64,000 bases of DNA, from positions 1 to 64,000 of IMG/VR virus record IMGVR_UViG_3300046809_000224. One strand, 5' to 3'. The notes under the pieces are model-generated. The model was not told the origin of the DNA. It ran no database searches and worked only from the letters and a program-made list of their open reading frames with translations. This stretch comes from a virus. Below are positions 38,376-46,377 of this stretch, one piece after another. The position numbers and the translations under genes were made by a program. Position 1 is the stretch's first letter; each line of letters begins with the position of its first letter.

Positions 38376-38983
38376 TCCGCACTTCAATCCCGGTGAAGAA
38401 GGCACTAAAGCCTCGCCGCTGCCGATCTTGTGGCAACTCCTTTCAACCGATCAGCAGCATGTCCAAGGCGTGCTCGGTCAACTGTGCTCTTGATCTGGTT
38501 CGCCAAGCCAACGCTCGCAAGGAAGCCCGAGCCAAGCGCGAGGAACGGGTAGCAACGCGGGTGGCGAAGGAGAAGGCAAAGACCCGCGGCACACATTTGA
38601 AGGAATTGCAGGCAGCGTTCAATGCATTCATCAGAGCGCGGGATGCGAATGAGCCTTGCATCTCCTGTGACCGACCGGCGACTTGGGATGGTCAATGGCA
38701 CGCATCGCACTATCGCTCGGTCGGATCGACGCCGGAATTGCGCTTCAACGAATTTAACGTGCACCGGAGCTGCAGTATCTGCAACAACTTTTTGAGCGGC
38801 AACATCGGTTCATATCGCCCGCGACTTATCGCGAAGATCGGATTGGAGAAGGTCGAATGGATCGAGGGCGACCATCCCCCGCAAAAGCTCACCATCCCGG
38901 AGATCATCGAATTGAAGGCTCAGTACCGGGCGAAGGCCCGAGAGATCAAGAAGGCAACGACTAACGAATTGGAGGCGGCGTAA
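38372..38983 (+). CDS. ninG: NinG (Rap) recombination nuclease
   Basis: 203 residues from a TTG with GGAGGG upstream, overlapping the previous stop. CRSCGNSFQPISSMSKACSVNC is the zinc cluster; KELQAAFNAFIRARDANEPCISCDRPATWDGQWHASHYRS is the HNH-like NinG core, and SGNIGSYRPRLIAKIGLEKVEWIEG follows. Rap cleaves branched DNA in phage recombination. Confidence 0.9.
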   Translation: MIRTSIPVKKALKPRRCRSCGNSFQPISSMSKACSVNCALDLVRQANARKEARAKREERVATRVAKEKAKTRGTHLKELQAAFNAFIRARDANEPCISCDRPATWDGQWHASHYRSVGSTPELRFNEFNVHRSCSICNNFLSGNIGSYRPRLIAKIGLEKVEWIEGDHPPQKLTIPEIIELKAQYRAKAREIKKATTNELEAA

Positions 38984-39315
38984 TGGTCAAGAGATACGGC
39001 ACGAGCAGCATGGAATGCGAGAACGGCATATACGTTTTGCATGCGGAGTATGAAAAGGTTCTGGCGGAGTGTGAGCGGCTTCGGGCGGCGCTCGATTCCG
39101 GAACCCCGGCACAGCAATTCGCACTGGTCGTCGACCGCAACTATGAGGGCGAAGGAATTTCACTTGCCACTTGGAACGGTGAGAACTACAGCTTTCCAGA
39201 TGGCGATTGCTACGAACGTCGTGGCGACACATTGGATGGCTACGAAGCCGAGTGGCTGACGGACCATCAACTCGAACAACTCGTCAGGACGGGGCGCGCA
39301 AAGGAGAAAGCATGA
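38983..39315 (+). CDS. Early protein sharing a module with the Ea22-like protein
   Basis: 110 residues. Residues about 46-100 (VDRNYEGEGISLATWNGENYS; LDGYEAEWLTDHQLEQL) closely match the 18198-19142 protein on the other strand at protein and DNA level. Its first 40 residues are a short coiled coil. The duplicated module suggests shuffling between the two early operons. Confidence 0.65.
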   Translation: MVKRYGTSSMECENGIYVLHAEYEKVLAECERLRAALDSGTPAQQFALVVDRNYEGEGISLATWNGENYSFPDGDCYERRGDTLDGYEAEWLTDHQLEQLVRTGRAKEKA

Positions 39316-39533
39316 AAACAGTCGCGCTCTGCGTCGCCTTCTACGGCCTAGGCGTATTCAACTGCGCCGTGTTTGCTGCGGTGTACCTACTCCACCGCCC
39401 GCGGTATGTGGCGCCGACGATGCATAACAGGAAGTGGAGGGATAGAGCCATCTGCGAAGCAGCACCGCCTTTGGATCGCGAAGACGCTGGCATTCAATAC
39501 CGATTCATGGGCGCGACCGGACTTGAAGATTGA
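39312..39533 (+). CDS. Membrane-anchored small protein
   Basis: 73 residues from the ATG at 39312 (overlap with previous stop). MKTVALCVAFYGLGVFNCAV begins a membrane helix or signal, followed by a polar cytoplasmic or periplasmic part. It is the last gene before the promoter region of the Q-like gene. Role unknown. Confidence 0.55.
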   Translation: MKTVALCVAFYGLGVFNCAVFAAVYLLHRPRYVAPTMHNRKWRDRAICEAAPPLDREDAGIQYRFMGATGLED

Positions 39534-39565
39534 TCGCAAAACGGGTGATTGACAGATCGCTCCGT

Positions 39566-39595
39566 TTGTAGTCCTTAATGTCGCAATGGTATAAT
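39566..39595 (+). promoter_or_regulatory. Promoter upstream of the Q-like gene
   Basis: TTGTAG, 18 bases, TATAAT. A perfect TTGACA at 39549-39554 lies just upstream but is spaced too far for the same -10. Independent expression of the antiterminator gene is possible. Confidence 0.5.
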
Positions 39596-39652
39596 CGACG
39601 CAATAGGTTGTGTCGGTTTTGGTGGTTCTAACTACATCGTGTGCGGGGTTCT

Positions 39653-40189
39653 ATGACAAGTTTCAGTGGTTTCCGTAGACGCGAGGCGCGAGCCATCAAC
39701 TCGGGCAATCTTCGCTGGTCTGATCGAGAGTCAACCGATGCCGATTTCATCGCGGCACGTGGCCTATCAGGAGAACCGCTCGGTGCATTGCTTGAGCGTC
39801 TGAAGTGGGGCAACGATCACCGCGCCTACGCCCGTTGCGTACATCTTCTCGGCGAGCGTTTCTATGCTCGCAAGAAGCGCAACGTGGTGAAGGCTCTCTG
39901 CCACACAGCGATCCGAGAGTGGCTCGACGAGAATTGTCGGAAGTGCGGTGGTCGCGGGCTGGAGACGGACAAATTCCGCAACATGACGTCCTGCACAAAG
40001 TGCAACGGAACTGGTCTGCATCAATACGAGGACTACGAGCGCGCCCACATGGCTAATCTGGCCGCCGGTTCGTGGAAGAAGTATGAGCGTGACTATGAAA
40101 CTGTTCTCGAATGCCTTCGTGGCGCCGTGTCCTCGCATACGGTCGGCGCGATGAAAGCGTTTGGGGCATTTGATGAGGTGGCGGCATGA
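39653..40189 (+). CDS. Putative late antitermination protein (Q-like)
   Basis: About 178 residues (a GTG at 39641 is possible). The central zinc motif CRKCGGRGL...SCTKCNGTGL, with paired CxxCxGxG, follows WLDENCRKC, as in the phage-82-type Q antiterminators. N-terminal GNLRWSDRESTDADFIAARG and a basic helix match. It sits just before the late promoter-leader-terminator, where Q belongs. Confidence 0.65.
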   Translation: MTSFSGFRRREARAINSGNLRWSDRESTDADFIAARGLSGEPLGALLERLKWGNDHRAYARCVHLLGERFYARKKRNVVKALCHTAIREWLDENCRKCGGRGLETDKFRNMTSCTKCNGTGLHQYEDYERAHMANLAAGSWKKYERDYETVLECLRGAVSSHTVGAMKAFGAFDEVAA

Positions 40190-40434
40190 ACGACAATGAA
40201 ACAGAGGCCTGTTCTTCGTGTGGGTTAACGGTGGGCGAGACGAGGCTCCTTGTTTCCCTCAGAGATGGACAGACAGAGATCCCATACCCGAATGACGACA
40301 TCCTTCGCCTCGTCGGCTGGGAAAAGTCTGACGGAGGCGGGATGCCGCGCATGCAAGCAATTAGCCGGTACAACGCCATAGCCTCGTTCGTTCTGGATGG
40401 AGTCGCATCGTCGTTTCCTGGAGTAAAAGCATGA
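40186..40434 (+). CDS. Small protein with CxxC
   Basis: 82 residues, overlapping both neighbours. EACSSCGLTVGETRLLVSLRDG has one CxxC; the C-terminal half is helical (AISRYNAIASFVLDGV). It may support antitermination or be unrelated. No family recognised. Confidence 0.55.
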   Translation: MNDNETEACSSCGLTVGETRLLVSLRDGQTEIPYPNDDILRLVGWEKSDGGGMPRMQAISRYNAIASFVLDGVASSFPGVKA

Positions 40435-40703
40435 TCAGTCGAGAAGAGTTTGAGTCTCACTGGGTGAGCGATGTTCCGCAGATGTATCGCGCGTCGGCGC
40501 TTGAGGAATTGAGGGCGAACCGCAGCGATGAGTTCGGCTATGGACGCGACGAATTGCGGTGGGCTTGGGACGCATGGCAGGAGTCCCGTCGCGTCGCCCT
40601 TCAGGAAATCGGATCGATCCTTATGGACCAGTCCATCCCTCATCTGGCTGTCCGCATGAATGACGCCATGAAACTGATCGATCAAACAGTTTTGCAGGCG
40701 TGA
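40431..40703 (+). CDS. Small acidic protein
   Basis: 90 residues: MISREEFESHWVSDVPQMYRA, DEFGYGRDELRWAWDAWQESR, and a C-terminal helix. The W-x-A-W-Q motif is frequent in phage small early proteins. The last gene before the late promoter; role unknown. Confidence 0.6.
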   Translation: MISREEFESHWVSDVPQMYRASALEELRANRSDEFGYGRDELRWAWDAWQESRRVALQEIGSILMDQSIPHLAVRMNDAMKLIDQTVLQA

Positions 40704-40712
40704 AAATAGTTG

Positions 40713-40741
40713 TTGTAAACCCTTGCGTTCTTTCGTACACT
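40713..40741 (+). promoter_or_regulatory. Late promoter (PR'-like)
   Basis: TTGTAA, 17 bases, TACACT, directly after the last Q-region gene. Start of transcription is expected near 40748. The Q-binding/pause site would overlap here. Confidence 0.65.
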
Positions 40742-40747
40742 GTGGAC

Positions 40748-40920
40748 TTAGAGCAAGTAAATGACGTTTAGCCCGAGCCGGAATCGGATAGCGCAGACAG
40801 CCGCGAGTCCCCGGAAACCAGCAGACGCCCTCGACATATAACGCTCCCAAAGATGTTTGATGGGATCGTGCGCTCAAAAATTCCCAAAGCCCTGCCCTAA
40901 CCCGGCGGGGCTTTTTCGTT
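40748..40920 (+). ncRNA. Late leader RNA ending at an intrinsic terminator
   Basis: From the promoter to a strong terminator (AGCCCTGCC, 7-base loop, GGCGGGGCT with one G-T pair, then T; 40886-40920) is about 170 bases, without a gene. This equals the lambda 6S leader arrangement: without Q, transcription stops here; with Q it continues to the late genes. Confidence 0.65.
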
Positions 40921-40930
40921 TCTGGTCGCC

Positions 40931-41203
40931 ATGAAATTCCCCGAACCCCAAGAGTCCCGCGCTTATGGGAACCCGGAGGATGTCTATGCAGCCAAGCAAG
41001 CGGCAGAAGCTAACCGCGCCAGACGTGCGGCAGAGGCTGAGGCAAATGAGCCGATGGCCAGACGTCGAACGTTGACTGTCCGCAAGGGCTGGCATGCGCG
41101 CAAAGCCGCAGAACAACTTTTCGACTTCCCCGCTGGGGCCGGTGCAGTGTCGGCCGTCCCGTGCCCCACTCCCTCTGCAATGAGGGTCGAGCTGGTCGAC
41201 TGA
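40931..41203 (+). CDS. Small basic protein after the leader terminator
   Basis: 90 residues, Ala/Arg-rich (AAKQAAEANRARRAAEAEANE; RRRTLTVRKGWHARKAAEQLF). A weak ribosome site and low-complexity sequence make it uncertain. It is the first frame of the late operon. No function known. Confidence 0.45.
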   Translation: MKFPEPQESRAYGNPEDVYAAKQAAEANRARRAAEAEANEPMARRRTLTVRKGWHARKAAEQLFDFPAGAGAVSAVPCPTPSAMRVELVD

Positions 41204-41221
41204 CGCCAGCGAGAATTTGAT

Positions 41222-41344
41222 ATGAACGCACAAGAGTTAATCGACAGCCTGGAGTTGGATCTGGAGCGCATGCGCGCCATCGATCCGGCGCTCAGGGCTT
41301 CGATGATCGCGCGGCTGGATGAGTTGCGTAAGGCAATGAAGTGA
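41222..41344 (+). CDS. Small helical protein
   Basis: A 40-residue frame: MNAQELIDSLELDLERMRAI; MIARLDELRKAMK. Regular heptads suggest a short coiled coil. Its stop overlaps a GTG start, indicating coupling. Function unknown. Confidence 0.5.
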   Translation: MNAQELIDSLELDLERMRAIDPALRASMIARLDELRKAMK

Positions 41345-41487
41345 CTGGCCTCCTGGAAAGCCTCACCTTTGGACCAATGCTCGCAGCAACATGGCACCTC
41401 GCATGCGCGCACGCACTCACCGGCTACACAGAATGGCTGATAGACGTTTGCGAGCCGTTCGCTGCTGGTGGTGTGCTAGAGAGTTGA
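41341..41487 (+). CDS. Small protein of the late leader region
   Basis: A 48-residue frame from a GTG overlapping the previous stop: TGLLESLTFGPMLAATWHLA, GYTEWLIDVCEPFAAGGVL. Moderately hydrophobic. Coupling is the main support. Function unknown. Confidence 0.45.
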   Translation: MTGLLESLTFGPMLAATWHLACAHALTGYTEWLIDVCEPFAAGGVLES

Positions 41488-41968
41488 TTGACGGCCGGCG
41501 TTGTTGCAGGCCGGAAGACAAGTTGGACTGATCCCCCGCTCCGCCGCCAGCTACGGTCGGCGTAGCAGTTTGATACGGGTGGTGGGGCACCAAAAGCGCC
41601 GATAGTACTAGGGTCTCGTCCACCCCTGCGGCACAACGGACGGCTTTCATGCAGGCGCACTAAGCGCGGATACAGCAAGCCATGGCCTTCTGCGACACGC
41701 GGTGGGTTGATCCGGCCGGATTTGGGACTGCTCCGGGAGTGCGCCGCCATGAGGGTGACAGCCGCAATCGACCATTGATGTCCGCAGCGATCCCAGAACA
41801 ATCCGCACACCGTGCGGGCGCCGGGTAGAGGACATTGCCGCAATGATGTGGCTCACTAGATTGCGCCGCCGCTTATGCAGATGGCAACCCGCAAACGGAT
41901 GGGGCTCTGCCTGCTAGTCGCGGACTCCCTCACCCATTCTCCTCGCTAGTAGCTTCCCCTGGCTACTC
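41488..41968. other. 480-base stretch without a supportable gene
   Basis: The + strand holds only short frames with poor starts (48 residues at 41682-41828, 24 at 41843). Long frames on the other strand lack protein character. A stem CCGCAC / GTGCGG is visible in the sequence near 41803-41817. It may be untranslated RNA, a decayed gene or spacer. Confidence 0.4.
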
Positions 41969-41992
41969 TGCCGTCTTCGGACGGCTTTTTTA
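41969..41992 (+). terminator. Intrinsic terminator with UUCG loop
   Basis: GCCGTC, loop TTCG, GACGGC and six T. A very stable hairpin directly before the 42006 gene; it ends transcripts through the gene-poor stretch unless antiterminated. Confidence 0.88.
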
Positions 41993-42005
41993 TTTGGTGC
42001 GACCG

Positions 42006-42218
42006 ATGGCAACGCGAAAGAAAGCCGAACCCGTCGAGCGCACAGATATTTGCAAGGCATGCCGCTTCGCGCACTACGACCGCGCCGAAGGGCTGCACTG
42101 CAGACGGTATCCACCCGTCCACGTCTATGACGTCGCGACAGGCGTAACAGCCGTTCAGTGGCCGGAAGTCGATTCCGACATGTACTGCGGCGAGTTCAAA
42201 GCACAATTAAGCTCATAA
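42006..42218 (+). CDS. Small Cys-rich protein
   Basis: 70 residues from the ATG at 42006. ERTDICKACRFAHYDRAEGLHCRRYPP and a late DMYCGEF give four Cys in a metal-binding arrangement. Similar small proteins occur before phage terminases. Role unknown. Confidence 0.65.
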   Translation: MATRKKAEPVERTDICKACRFAHYDRAEGLHCRRYPPVHVYDVATGVTAVQWPEVDSDMYCGEFKAQLSS

Positions 42219-42228
42219 GGGGAAGGCA

Positions 42229-43401
42229 GTGGCACGACAATTTGACCCGCGTTTGCGAGAATTTGCCGATGCCCGGGAAATTTCCTTCCTCGAAGCCGTC
42301 GAGAAACACGGTAAGCCCACGCACGCAGCGAAAGCGCTTGGCATCCATCACAGCGTTCTGATTCGCGCTCTGGAGAATCTGGAGAGGCGGGCAGCGAAGA
42401 TGGGGTATGCGCCGGCGCATGATATGACGCACACGGTTCCTGATGGATTCCGCGTCAAGGGTACGTCGACGGCCTACACGGCTGACGGCATTGCCATTCA
42501 GTGGGTCAAGACTGAGCGGGACGGCAACCGGGCGGAAGAGATCGCCCGCGAGGCTATCGCCGTCCTGACTGAGTCCGTGCAAGGTCTCGCGCCTCTCACT
42601 GCTGCGCCGGCCTATTCGCAGCCTGACATTCTGGCCGTCTACCCTTTTGGGGATCCGCATGTCGGCCTGTACACCTGGGCCAAGGAATGCGGCAACGACT
42701 TCGATCTGGAGATCGGCCGCAAGCTCACGCTCGGCGCAGTTGACCGCTTGGTGGCATCGGCGCCCGCCGCAGAGACAGCGATTCTGCTGCTTCTCGGCGA
42801 CGTGTACCACATGAACGATCAGACAAACCAGACTCCGGCGCACCGGCATCAGCTCGATGTCGACTCGCGCTTCGTCAAGGTCTTGCAGGTTGGCATCGAG
42901 ACATACCGGCACGCGATACTCCGCGCCCTACAGAAACACAAGCGCGTGATCGTCAAGGCAGTGCCTGGCAATCACGATCCGCAGGCAATCTGGGCGCTCG
43001 CGTTCACGCTGGCTGCCTACTTCTCGAGCGAGCCGCGGGTTGAGGTCGATCTAGGCCCTTCGAAGTTCTGGTACTTCAAGTTCGGCAAAGTGCTGATTGG
43101 GTCCACGCATGGTGATACAGCCAAGCACGAACAACTCGGCGGCATCATGGCATGTGACCGCGCAGAGGACTGGGGCGCAACGAAGCATCGGTACTGGTAC
43201 ACCGGCCACGTGCATTCCAAGGGCGTGAAGGAACTACCTGGCGTCGTCTGTGAGTCGTTCCGGACGCTCGCCGCACAGGATGCCTACGCCGCCGGCCATG
43301 GCTACCGTGCTGGCCGGGACATGTGCTGCATCGTTCATCACCGCGAACATGGCGAGATCGAGCGGCATCGTTGCGATGTGGGAATGTTGGAGGCCGCATG
43401 A
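42229..43401 (+). CDS. Calcineurin-like metallophosphoesterase with N-terminal HTH
   Basis: 390 residues from a GTG with GGGGAAGG upstream. Residues 10-45 (FLEAVEKHGKPTHAAKALGIHHSVLIRAL) are a helix-turn-helix. The phosphoesterase motifs are FGDPHVG (about 140), LLGDVYH (189), GNHDP (247) and GHVHSKG (325), with metal-binding Asp/His/Asn. It may act as a nuclease in packaging or repair; it lies just before the terminase genes. Confidence 0.88.
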   Translation: MARQFDPRLREFADAREISFLEAVEKHGKPTHAAKALGIHHSVLIRALENLERRAAKMGYAPAHDMTHTVPDGFRVKGTSTAYTADGIAIQWVKTERDGNRAEEIAREAIAVLTESVQGLAPLTAAPAYSQPDILAVYPFGDPHVGLYTWAKECGNDFDLEIGRKLTLGAVDRLVASAPAAETAILLLLGDVYHMNDQTNQTPAHRHQLDVDSRFVKVLQVGIETYRHAILRALQKHKRVIVKAVPGNHDPQAIWALAFTLAAYFSSEPRVEVDLGPSKFWYFKFGKVLIGSTHGDTAKHEQLGGIMACDRAEDWGATKHRYWYTGHVHSKGVKELPGVVCESFRTLAAQDAYAAGHGYRAGRDMCCIVHHREHGEIERHRCDVGMLEAA

Positions 43402-43694
43402 CTGAAGCCGAAACCGAAATGCTGGCCCTTCTGCGTGATCTAGTGCGCGCGACAAAGCACATGGCCGATCTCGTAACCGAGATGTCGGCGCGCCTTGAAA
43501 GAAACACTCAGGTTCGCGTACATTTGAATGGCGAAGTACCGACGCAGCCGATTGTGTGGCCGACGCCGCTCGATCGACCGAAGCTCAATTGTGGCAAGTG
43601 CGGAATCGCCTTGGGAGATGTGATGAGCTATTGCTGCCCACAGGCCGATTGCCCTTGCGGCTTGGGCGGGTTCTCATGCAAGGCAGCCGCATGA
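43398..43694 (+). CDS. Small Cys-rich protein
   Basis: 98 residues from the ATG at 43398, in overlap. An N-terminal coiled coil (TEMLALLRDLVRATKHMADL) is followed by a Cys cluster (NCGKCGIALG; CCPQADCPCGLGG). Probably metal-binding. It lies between the phosphoesterase and terminase. Confidence 0.6.
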   Translation: MTEAETEMLALLRDLVRATKHMADLVTEMSARLERNTQVRVHLNGEVPTQPIVWPTPLDRPKLNCGKCGIALGDVMSYCCPQADCPCGLGGFSCKAAA

Positions 43695-43768
43695 TCTCCC
43701 CCGCCACCCTATCCCTCGCCTACTGCATCCTGCTCGCGGCGATTGTGATTGTGCCGCCGAGATATTGA
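43691..43768 (+). CDS. Hydrophobic microprotein
   Basis: A 25-residue frame in ATGA overlap: MISPATLSLAYCILLAAIVI with a short PPRY tail, a single membrane helix. Coupling supports translation; no function known. Confidence 0.45.
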   Translation: MISPATLSLAYCILLAAIVIVPPRY

Positions 43769-43780
43769 ACTGAGACCGGA

Positions 43781-44140
43781 ATGACCTATCCCAACACTCA
43801 GAACGCCAGCGCAGGCGCAATCCCCGTCTACATCGTCTCGCAACCAACCAGCGGGCCGTGGCCGAACAGCCAGAGCAAGGCAAACGGCGCGATCCCGGTT
43901 GTATTCGTCGCGCAGCCTGGTTCGGGTCCATGGCCCAACGACCAGTCCAAGGCGGCCGGAGCAATCCCAGTTCGCGTCGTGAGCGCACCGACAGGCAACG
44001 GGCCGTTCTCGGACGATCAGGGTGCAAACACGGGCGCGATTCCCGTCTGGGACGCAACGAGTTTGCCCGCGCACGCAGCGACGTATCCGAATGCGCAGAA
44101 CAAGGCCGGTGGGGCCATTCCCGTATGGCGGGTGAATTGA
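43781..44140 (+). CDS. Five-repeat GAIPV protein
   Basis: 119 residues composed almost wholly of five repeats of about 24-26 residues, each with PN-Q--A-GAIPV--V--P--GPW. The repeat periodicity suggests a beta-solenoid or fibrous domain. It lies directly upstream of terminase and could be a virion decoration or fibre-like protein. No family recognised. Confidence 0.6.
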   Translation: MTYPNTQNASAGAIPVYIVSQPTSGPWPNSQSKANGAIPVVFVAQPGSGPWPNDQSKAAGAIPVRVVSAPTGNGPFSDDQGANTGAIPVWDATSLPAHAATYPNAQNKAGGAIPVWRVN

Positions 44141-44192
44141 GGCAGAAGTCTCAACCACTCGCTCTGGCAAAAGTTGAATTAACCTAAACACT

Positions 44193-44879
44193 ATGGCGCA
44201 AGAAAGAAAAGCCGCGCCGGACTGGGAAAGGATCGAAGCCGACTATCGCGCGGGCGTGCTATCCCTTCGGGAAATGGCGGCAACCCACGGAATCACCGAA
44301 GGGGCTATTCGCAAGCGTGCAAAGCGCGACGAATGGGTGCGCGACCTCGCCGCAAAGGTGCAGGCAAAGGCCGACGCACTGGTACGCAAAGAGGAAGTAC
44401 GCAGCGCGGTACGCGCGGAAAGTGCGTACTCAGAGCGCGATATTGTGGAAGCAGGAGCTGAGGCGATTGCCCGCATTCGTTTGGCGCATCGGAGTGACAT
44501 ATCCCGGTCCCGTGCGCTGGCTATGTCCCTCCTCGGTGAACTGGAAACGCAGACCGCCAACCTCGAATTATTCGAGCAGCTTGGCGATATTCTCCGTTCC
44601 GACGACGAGCGCGGTCAGGATAGGCGCAACGACATCTATCAGAAAGTCATCTCTAGCGCTGGCCGGATTGATGGGATGAAGAAGCTGTCCGATACGCTGA
44701 AAACGCTAATCGGGTTGGAGCGCGAGGCATACGGCCTGGTGGAGGCGCAAAAGGTTGAGCTAACCGGCAAGAACGGTGGCCCGATAGAAACGCGGCGCGC
44801 CCAGGAAATGACTGATGACGAACTCGCCGCTTTCCTTACAGCAGGCGGCGCAGGAACTATGGATCCGCCGCAGGGCTAG
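44193..44879 (+). CDS. terS: Terminase small subunit
   Basis: 228 residues. YRAGVLSLREMAATHGITEGAIRKRAKRDEW is the DNA-binding helix-turn-helix of terminase small subunits, followed by a long helical oligomerisation part and an acidic end (ARRAQEMTDDELAAFL). It recognises the packaging site. It overlaps the large subunit gene by 65 bases. Confidence 0.88.
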   Translation: MAQERKAAPDWERIEADYRAGVLSLREMAATHGITEGAIRKRAKRDEWVRDLAAKVQAKADALVRKEEVRSAVRAESAYSERDIVEAGAEAIARIRLAHRSDISRSRALAMSLLGELETQTANLELFEQLGDILRSDDERGQDRRNDIYQKVISSAGRIDGMKKLSDTLKTLIGLEREAYGLVEAQKVELTGKNGGPIETRRAQEMTDDELAAFLTAGGAGTMDPPQG

Positions 44880-46359
44880 AGAGGACGTACTCTCTTACGC
44901 TCAGGCCATTGAAATCCCCGGCAAGCCAGCCGGCGAAGACCCTGATACGGAGTTCTTCGAGCCCATCGAATCGTCGATGGCGCAGCACCACCGGCTCATT
45001 CTCGAGACGATGGAGCGGGTCAGCAAGACGCCACACGGCCGGGCGATGTTCTTTATGCCGCCTGGTTCGGCGAAGTCGACGTATGCATCGGTGGTGTTTC
45101 CCTCCCGCTATCTCGGTGCGGAGAAGAATCGCAAGGTCATTCTCGCCAGCTACGGTGATGACCTCGCGCGCAAGATGGGCCGCCGCACCCGCTCGATCAT
45201 CAAGCAGAAGCGGTTCAAGGGAATCTTCAATTGCGAGCTGACGACTGAATCGTCTGCTGCGCAAGAGTTCTCTCTAACGAACGGTAGCGAATATATCGCG
45301 ACCGGCATTCTCGGTGGCGTCACGGGTAACCGCGCCAACGGCATCATCATTGATGACCCGGTGAAAGGCCGCGAACAGGCCGACTCGCCGACGATCCGCG
45401 ACAAGACTTGGGATGCGTATAACGATGACCTCAAGACTCGCCTGATCCCCGGCGGCTGGGTCGTCATCATCCAGACTCGCTGGCACGAAGACGACCTCGC
45501 CGGCCGCATCCTTCCGGAAGACTGGAAAGGCGAAAGCGGCCCGATCATGTGCCGCGACGGCAACGTCTGGGAAGTCGTCTGTCTGCAGGCGCGCTGCGAA
45601 GTCCAGAACGATCCGCTCGGTCGAAAAATCGGCGAATACCTCTGGCCGCAATGGTTCACGGAAAAGCACTGGGCGCAGTTTCAGAACAACGTCCGCACGT
45701 GGGCATCGCTCTATCAGCAGTTGCCGCGTCCGCTTGAAGGAACGCTGTTCAAGGTCGAAAACATGCTGGTCGACGGCGCTCCGGTGCCGTGGCCGCAGCG
45801 CTGCGATTATGTGTTCGCCGTCCTCGACTCCGCTCTCAAGGCGGGCGACAAGAACGATGGCACGGGCGTGACCTACTTCGCCCGCAATCGCCACATCGGG
45901 CACAAGCTGATCATTCTCGATTGGGACATAACCCAGATCGAGAGCGACCTGATCGCCGAGTGGTTTCCACACGTAATGTCGCGAGTCGAGGAACTGGCGA
46001 GGCTATGCGGCGCACGCATGGGCAGTGCCGGGAGTTTTGTTGAGGACAAGGGTAGCGGTATCACCCTGCTTCAGCGCGCGGCACGTAGCGCATGGCCGGC
46101 TCAGGCTATCGACAGCAAGTTGACCTCAATGAGCAAAGACGCCCGCGGCACAGGCGTGTCCGATTTTGTCCATAGCGGCGACGTGAAGATCAGTGAGCAC
46201 GCCTACAACAAGATCGTTGAGTACAAGGGCCGCTCGCAAAACCACTTCCTTAGCCAGTTCTTTGGCTATCGACTCGGCATTCCAAATCAGGCTGACGACC
46301 TCTACGACACGGGCGTCTACGGCATCGCAATCGGCCTCGGCGACAGCGATGGTCTGTAA
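44815..46359 (+). CDS. terL: Terminase large subunit
   Basis: 514 residues. The N-terminal ATPase has Walker A MPPGSAKST (about 81-89) and Walker B GIIIDDP (about 177-183), with the GGWVVIIQTRWHEDDLAG coupling motif. The C-terminal RNase-H-like nuclease begins YVFAVLDSALKAG with the first Asp, followed by GVTYFA. It packages DNA into the prohead. Confidence 0.95.
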   Translation: MTNSPLSLQQAAQELWIRRRAREDVLSYAQAIEIPGKPAGEDPDTEFFEPIESSMAQHHRLILETMERVSKTPHGRAMFFMPPGSAKSTYASVVFPSRYLGAEKNRKVILASYGDDLARKMGRRTRSIIKQKRFKGIFNCELTTESSAAQEFSLTNGSEYIATGILGGVTGNRANGIIIDDPVKGREQADSPTIRDKTWDAYNDDLKTRLIPGGWVVIIQTRWHEDDLAGRILPEDWKGESGPIMCRDGNVWEVVCLQARCEVQNDPLGRKIGEYLWPQWFTEKHWAQFQNNVRTWASLYQQLPRPLEGTLFKVENMLVDGAPVPWPQRCDYVFAVLDSALKAGDKNDGTGVTYFARNRHIGHKLIILDWDITQIESDLIAEWFPHVMSRVEELARLCGARMGSAGSFVEDKGSGITLLQRAARSAWPAQAIDSKLTSMSKDARGTGVSDFVHSGDVKISEHAYNKIVEYKGRSQNHFLSQFFGYRLGIPNQADDLYDTGVYGIAIGLGDSDGL

Positions 46360-46377
46360 ATAATCCACGGTAACCAA

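Noticed and set aside
41682-41845. Small frames of 48 and 24 residues in the gene-poor late stretch
   Set aside because: Poor ribosome sites and no coupling to neighbours; reported as noncoding instead.
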